Shown here: in pieces, positions 60,170-64,000 of the stretch
How the letters are laid out: the number at the start of each line of letters is the position of its first letter
Position numbering within the stretch: the stretch's first letter is position 1
Origin: Kineosporiaceae bacterium
Lineage (GTDB): Bacteria > Actinomycetota > Actinomycetes > Actinomycetales > Kineosporiaceae
NCBI GenBank assembly: GCA_016713225.1
Contig: JADJPO010000005.1
Span: forward strand, 248,001-312,000
Direction of reading: 5' to 3'
Length of the DNA: 64,000 nucleotides
Program-made: the position numbers and the translations under genes
Notes under the pieces: generated by a model
Database searches by the model: none
What the model saw: only the letters and a program-made list of their open reading frames with translations
Told to the model about the DNA's origin: nothing

Positions 60170-61894
60170 GTGGTCATGCGAGCACGTCGTAGTGCAGGTG
60201 GACTGACCGTGCAGGCGATCGCCGGTACTCACACGGTGTTGTTGGGCCTGAACCTGGCCGATCCGGCGGGCTGCCTCGGGTTCGGCATCCGGCGGATCGA
60301 CCACACCGAGGGCGAGACGGCGTGGCTTCGGGGGATGAAGACCTTCGACGCCGTGGTGGCCGATCCGCCGCCGGGGTCGGACTACAGCACCCGCGAGCAC
60401 CCCATCCAGGACTTCCAGTGGGGTGACTACAGCGCGAAACCGAACCACGACTACAGCTACGAGGTCTCGGCCATGGGTGGGGCGCCGGGGGCGTTGCACC
60501 CGCTGGCCACCAGCACGGTGCGGGTGCGTACCGAGGCGCCGGACGACGGCGTCCACGGGGTGTGGTTCAACCGCGGCGTGGCCGGGTCACAGGCCTTTCG
60601 TCGGCGCTTCCCCGACTTCGTGCCGGGAGCCGATCTGCCGGACTCCCACCCGGCCATGGTCTGGCTCTCGCGGGGGCTGGGCGAGGCCTTCATCGCCTAC
60701 TGCGCCGAGGCGCTCGGACCGGGATGGGGGCTGCGCGGGGCGTTCTACGAATTCACCTGGGGCGCGGGGCTCGCCGCGCTCGCCGATGCTCGCACCCGTG
60801 GGGTCGACGTCCAGCTGGTGGTGCACGGGCGCGACCGCGACCCGGCGGGTAGCGCCGGACGTGACGGTGACGACGACGACCGGACGGCGGAGCAGTCTCA
60901 CGCAGCGGCCGCGGCCCACGGTCTGGACGTCGACGGTGTGATCCATTGGCGGACAGCACCCAACAAGGGGGCGCTGCACCACCACAAGTTCCTGGTGCTG
61001 ACTCACCAGGGGCGCCCGGTCGCGGTCTGGACCGGGTCGACCAACCTGACCCGGGGCGGGGTGTTCGGCCACTCCAACGTCGGCCATCTGATCCGCGACC
61101 GGTCGGTGGCCCAGTCCTTCCTCGACGAGTGGCACCAGCTGGCGGACGGCGTCCCGACGACCCGGCTGCGCGTCGTCCACGAGCAGGCGCCGCCGCCTCA
61201 GGTGGTGCCGGCCGGTGCGGGGATCACGGCGGTGTTCTCGCCGCGGGCCACCACCTCGACGCTGCTCGACTGGTACGCCGGGCTGTTCGACGGCGGCGCG
61301 TCGTCCGCGCACATCACCGGGGCGTTCGGGCTGCACCAGGTGTTCCGCGACAAGCTGGGCGTGGTGCGGCCGCTGGTGCGCACGGTGCTGCTCGAGAAGG
61401 TGCCGCCGCGCAAAGCGGCCATCCCTCGGGTCGATCAGAACGTGCGGATCTCGACCGGCAGCCACCTGGCATCGGGTCGCCTCGATCAGTGGGCGACCGA
61501 GCACCTGAGCGGCTTCAACAATCACGTCAAGTACATTCACACCAAGATCATCATGGTGGACCCGTTGACCGACGACCCCACGCTGATCACGGGCTCGGCC
61601 AACTACTCGGGTGCCTCGACCACCACCAACGAGGAGAACACCGTGGTGATCCGCCCTGGGCGCACCCGCGCGACGTCCCGCCGGGCCGTTCGGCGACTGG
61701 CCGACATCTACCTCACCGAGTACCACCGGTTGTTCACCCACTTCACGTTCCGCGCGATGACGCAGGGCGTGGCGCTGAACGAGGGCGAGCGGCGTCCGAT
61801 GGCTCACCTCGACCCCACCGATACCTGGACCGTGCGCTACTTCGCGCCCGGATCCTGGCGCGAACGCCAGCGCAGGCTGTTCTCCGGCACCTGA
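60170..61894 (+). CDS. Phospholipase D-superfamily protein
   Basis: A 574-aa protein with two PLD half-sites. The first is HHHKFLVLTHQGRPVAVWTGSTNLTRGG (His-x-Lys and GSTN), the second HTKIIMVDPLTDDPTLITGSANYSGAS. The N-terminal ~130 residues are beta-rich (TVQAIAGTHTVLLGLNLAD, NHDYSYEVSAMGG). No signal peptide, so it may act on nucleic acids or lipids inside the cell; PLD folds include phospholipases, nucleases and topology-control proteins. ATG 60176 is an alternative start. Stand-alone. A role in defence is possible but nothing in the surroundings proves it. Confidence 0.85.
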   Translation: MVMRARRSAGGLTVQAIAGTHTVLLGLNLADPAGCLGFGIRRIDHTEGETAWLRGMKTFDAVVADPPPGSDYSTREHPIQDFQWGDYSAKPNHDYSYEVSAMGGAPGALHPLATSTVRVRTEAPDDGVHGVWFNRGVAGSQAFRRRFPDFVPGADLPDSHPAMVWLSRGLGEAFIAYCAEALGPGWGLRGAFYEFTWGAGLAALADARTRGVDVQLVVHGRDRDPAGSAGRDGDDDDRTAEQSHAAAAAHGLDVDGVIHWRTAPNKGALHHHKFLVLTHQGRPVAVWTGSTNLTRGGVFGHSNVGHLIRDRSVAQSFLDEWHQLADGVPTTRLRVVHEQAPPPQVVPAGAGITAVFSPRATTSTLLDWYAGLFDGGASSAHITGAFGLHQVFRDKLGVVRPLVRTVLLEKVPPRKAAIPRVDQNVRISTGSHLASGRLDQWATEHLSGFNNHVKYIHTKIIMVDPLTDDPTLITGSANYSGASTTTNEENTVVIRPGRTRATSRRAVRRLADIYLTEYHRLFTHFTFRAMTQGVALNEGERRPMAHLDPTDTWTVRYFAPGSWRERQRRLFSGT

Positions 61895-62022
61895 ACGGCG
61901 CTGTGACGGGCAAGCGCGCACTGACCAGGGCGTAGTGCACTGTCCTGCCGATATGCCGTCATGACAGTGCGTCAGGTCGCGCGCCAGTGATAGTCGCGAG
62001 TGATCAGTCAGGCTCGATGCGG

Positions 62023-63003
62023 TCAGGAAGGAGCGCCGCTGACACGCCTGAGCGCCGCGTCGACACGGCGCTTCACCAGCTCAGGGGTGTCGAGGTCGCC
62101 CGCGCCGAAGCGCGCGAACTCCCAGCCGTCGCAGCGCAGGGCTGCCTCGCGCGAGCGCTCACGGCGTAGTTCGCTGGGGTCGTCGTACTTGCCCAGCCCG
62201 TCGTACTCGACCAGCACCCGGGATCCGTTGATACGCAAGTCGGCGCGGTAGGTGTGCCCCTCGGCCGACACCTCGGCCTGTAGCTCCACCCGATAGCCCA
62301 AGCTGAGCAGGACGAAGCGCAGCCGTGACTCGCCGGGTGACTCGGCCCGGCCGTCGGCCCATTCCACGGCCCTGCGGACCTGCGCGATCCCCGGTGTCCG
62401 TCGATAGGCCGTGACTGCGCGCGACAGATCGGTCGCTGAGATCAGCTCTCGGCGCAGTGCAGCGTCGGCCGCGACCAGAGCCTCGCCGGGGCCGGCGTCC
62501 AGGCCGAGTTGAACGACCGCGAAGCCCGGCTCGACACACTGCCGATCGTGCTGCGCGGACGGGGGAACCCGGTGGACGACGCATGTCGGGCAGCCGGCTC
62601 CGGCGCCGGGCGAGCTGTCCCGTGGCGACCGCCGACTGGTGGGACCCGCGTCGATTCGGCCCAGGTGCACGGCGTCCAGCCGGTCACGGCGCACGGGTAG
62701 GCCGAGCACCACGAGGGCACTGTCGTGCGTGGCGATCAGCCCTGGGCATCGGCTGGCGAGCTCGGCCCGGAGTCGCAGTTCGTGCCAGCCCTCGGGGGTC
62801 CGGCGGGATGTGGCCAGGGCATACCAACCACGCCTCAACCGGACGACACGGCCCTGGCTCACGGCCCGTCGGAGCACGCTCGGGTGAATTCCCGCCGCAC
62901 CCGCGGTCGTCGAGCTGAAGAGCCCGTCACCGGCGAGGGCCAGTACGTCGAATCCGCTCTCTCGGCTGAGGACGACACGTGAGGACGTGGGGGAGACCGC
63001 CAT
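62023..63003 (-). CDS. AbiEi-like winged-helix protein with DUF559 nuclease-like domain
   Basis: A 326-aa protein. The N-terminal ~90 residues (VLALAGDGLFSSTTAGAAGIHPSVLRRAVSQGRVVRLRRGWYAL) are the winged-helix start of AbiEi/type IV antitoxin-like proteins. The C-terminal ~110 residues (SPGESRLRFVLLSLGYRVELQAEVSAEGHTYRADLRINGSRVLVEYDGLGKYDD) are a DUF559/Vsr-like PD-(D/E)xK fold with its E-x-R, D and E-x-D positions. This fusion is very common in actinobacteria, usually as an orphan. No toxin gene neighbours it. 61895-62022 and 63004-63249 hold nothing recognisable. Confidence 0.85.
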   Translation of the reverse strand: MAVSPTSSRVVLSRESGFDVLALAGDGLFSSTTAGAAGIHPSVLRRAVSQGRVVRLRRGWYALATSRRTPEGWHELRLRAELASRCPGLIATHDSALVVLGLPVRRDRLDAVHLGRIDAGPTSRRSPRDSSPGAGAGCPTCVVHRVPPSAQHDRQCVEPGFAVVQLGLDAGPGEALVAADAALRRELISATDLSRAVTAYRRTPGIAQVRRAVEWADGRAESPGESRLRFVLLSLGYRVELQAEVSAEGHTYRADLRINGSRVLVEYDGLGKYDDPSELRRERSREAALRCDGWEFARFGAGDLDTPELVKRRVDAALRRVSGAPS

Positions 63004-63249
63004 GTGGTGCAGCCTGCCTGGCCGCGGACAGAGTCGTTGCCCGGTCGTGCCGACCTGTGGATGACGGTGTCAGGTCGTGGGTCTGTGGACGCGTCGTCGG
63101 GCTCGTCGCGACCCCTTCGCGCCGCGTCGGAGCCACTGAGTGCTGCAGCGGTCACTCTGCTGGTGTTGTGCGGCAGTCACAGTGGCAGCAACCGATGCAC
63201 AGTGACCCGACCACCCGCACAGTGAGCCCGACCACCCCACCTCACGAGG

Positions 63250-64000
63250 TCAGGCCCGACCCCGGGCGGCGCGGTAGCGGCGGATCAGCGCGTTGGTCGA
63301 GGAGTCGTGCGCCAGGTCGGGGACGGCGTCCGCGGTCAGCTCGGGGGCGATCCGGTTGGCCAGCACCTTGCCGAGCTGAACCCCCCACTGGTCGAAGGAG
63401 TTCAGGCCCCACACGATGCCCTGGGTGAAGACCTTGTGCTCGTACAGCGCGATCAGGGCCCCGAGCGTGAACGGGGTCAGCTTGTCGCCCAGGATCGTGG
63501 TCGTCGGCCGGTTGCCCTCGAACGTCTTGTGGGCGATCAGCGCTCCGGTGGCACCCTCGGCCGCGACCGCCTCGGCGCTCTTGCCGAACGCCAGCGCCTC
63601 GGTCTGGGCGAAGAAGTTGGCCATCAACAGGTCGTGGTGCACGCCGACCTCGTCGCCGGGGTGGACGAACCCGATGAAGTCGGCCGGGATCAGCTTCGTG
63701 CCCTGGTGCAGCAACTGGTAGTAGGCGTGCTGGCCGTTGGTGCCCGGCGTGCCCCAGACCACCGGGCCGGTCTCGTAGTCGACCCGCTGGCCGTCAACGG
63801 TCACCGACTTGCCGTTCGACTCCATGTCGAGCTGCTGCAGGTAGTCGGCGAACGAGTCGAGGTACTGCGCATACGGCAACACCACGTGGCTCTGCGCGCC
63901 GAAGAAGTTGCCGTACCAGATGCCCAGCAACCCCATCAGCGCCGGGGCGTTCTGCCGGTAGTCGGCCGTGGCGAAGTGCTCGTCGACGGCGCGGAATCCG
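63250..64000 (-). CDS. pgi: Glucose-6-phosphate isomerase, C-terminal part
   Basis: The reading frame is open from the right edge down to the stop at 63250, covering about 249 codons; the N-terminal half lies outside the window. NAPALMGLLGIWYGNFFGAQSHVVLPYAQYL, LQQLDMESNGKSV (PGI signature 2 region), GPVVWGTPGTNGQHAYYQLLHQGTKLIPADFIGF and LYEHKVFTQGIVWGLNSFDQWGVQLGK are hallmark PGI motifs. It interconverts glucose-6-phosphate and fructose-6-phosphate in glycolysis. Confidence 0.96.
   Translation of the reverse strand, partial: GFRAVDEHFATADYRQNAPALMGLLGIWYGNFFGAQSHVVLPYAQYLDSFADYLQQLDMESNGKSVTVDGQRVDYETGPVVWGTPGTNGQHAYYQLLHQGTKLIPADFIGFVHPGDEVGVHHDLLMANFFAQTEALAFGKSAEAVAAEGATGALIAHKTFEGNRPTTTILGDKLTPFTLGALIALYEHKVFTQGIVWGLNSFDQWGVQLGKVLANRIAPELTADAVPDLAHDSSTNALIRRYRAARGRA

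Noticed and set aside
1..64000. tRNA genes or CRISPR arrays
   Set aside because: Looked for tRNA-like cloverleaf motifs (GGTTCGAATCC-type T arms) and regularly spaced repeats by eye; none convincing. A covariance-model scan could still find something I missed.

Overview
The window is about 68-70% GC by eye. Its gene content points to an actinobacterium (Actinomycetota): polyphosphate glucokinase, a glnA2-type glutamine synthetase beside glnE, an actinobacterial-type methionine aminopeptidase, panB, glutamine-dependent nadE, and a cutinase. I cannot name the genus from sequence alone.

The window has three parts. (1) 1-2756 is ordinary chromosome: the end of an unidentified gene, a CPA2-type cation/proton antiporter and an RNB-domain ribonuclease. 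(2) 2757-43200 is a roughly 40 kb island bounded by two identical 448-bp direct repeats (2757-3204 and 42753-43200). Each repeat holds a complete RNase P RNA gene. The left copy keeps the chromosomal upstream flank. The right copy keeps a downstream flank that starts with a hairpin. One recombination between the copies would remove the island and leave one normal rnpB locus. (3) 43201-64000 is again mostly housekeeping chromosome: a TIR-like protein, ppgK, a K+ channel (frameshifted), map, membrane proteins, panB, nadE, glnA2, an amidotransferase, glnE, a phospholipase D-like protein, a DUF559-type protein, and the 3' part of pgi running off the right edge.

The island carries a large TerD-centred system in three transcription blocks. 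Block A (28369 down to 23364, minus strand) holds small helical proteins, three TerD-family proteins, a TerC/DUF475 membrane protein and an uncharacterised partner. Block B (23142 down to 3223, minus strand) is a tightly overlapped run: a membrane protein, a secreted/anchored vWA protein, a tubulin/FtsZ-like protein of about 1190 aa, a large coiled-coil membrane protein, another membrane protein, a beta-rich protein, a GTPase-associated protein, a second vWA-like protein, a zinc-ribbon GTPase, a TerD protein, a CitE-like aldolase and a PRTase-TRSP enzyme (frameshifted twice). Block C (34280 down to 29211, minus strand) holds a sensor kinase, a degenerate kinase, a LuxR-type regulator, a StiP/PELOTA-PRTase protein and a HAD phosphatase. 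A stand-alone plus-strand terD lies between blocks A and C. The aldolase, two PRTases and HAD enzyme match the metabolite-making module known from Ter stress systems. The tubulin/GTPase/vWA membrane assembly coupled to it is the most interesting part of the window. A cutinase and a CHAP-domain hydrolase follow.

The right end of the island is a nest of mobile elements. An ISNCY-like element (termini at 36731 and 42743) is broken by an IS21 remnant, a recombinase-in-trio (RIT) remnant and an IS256 element. The IS256 transposase gene is itself split by a group II intron (37671-39847). Removing the intron exactly restores the transposase frame.
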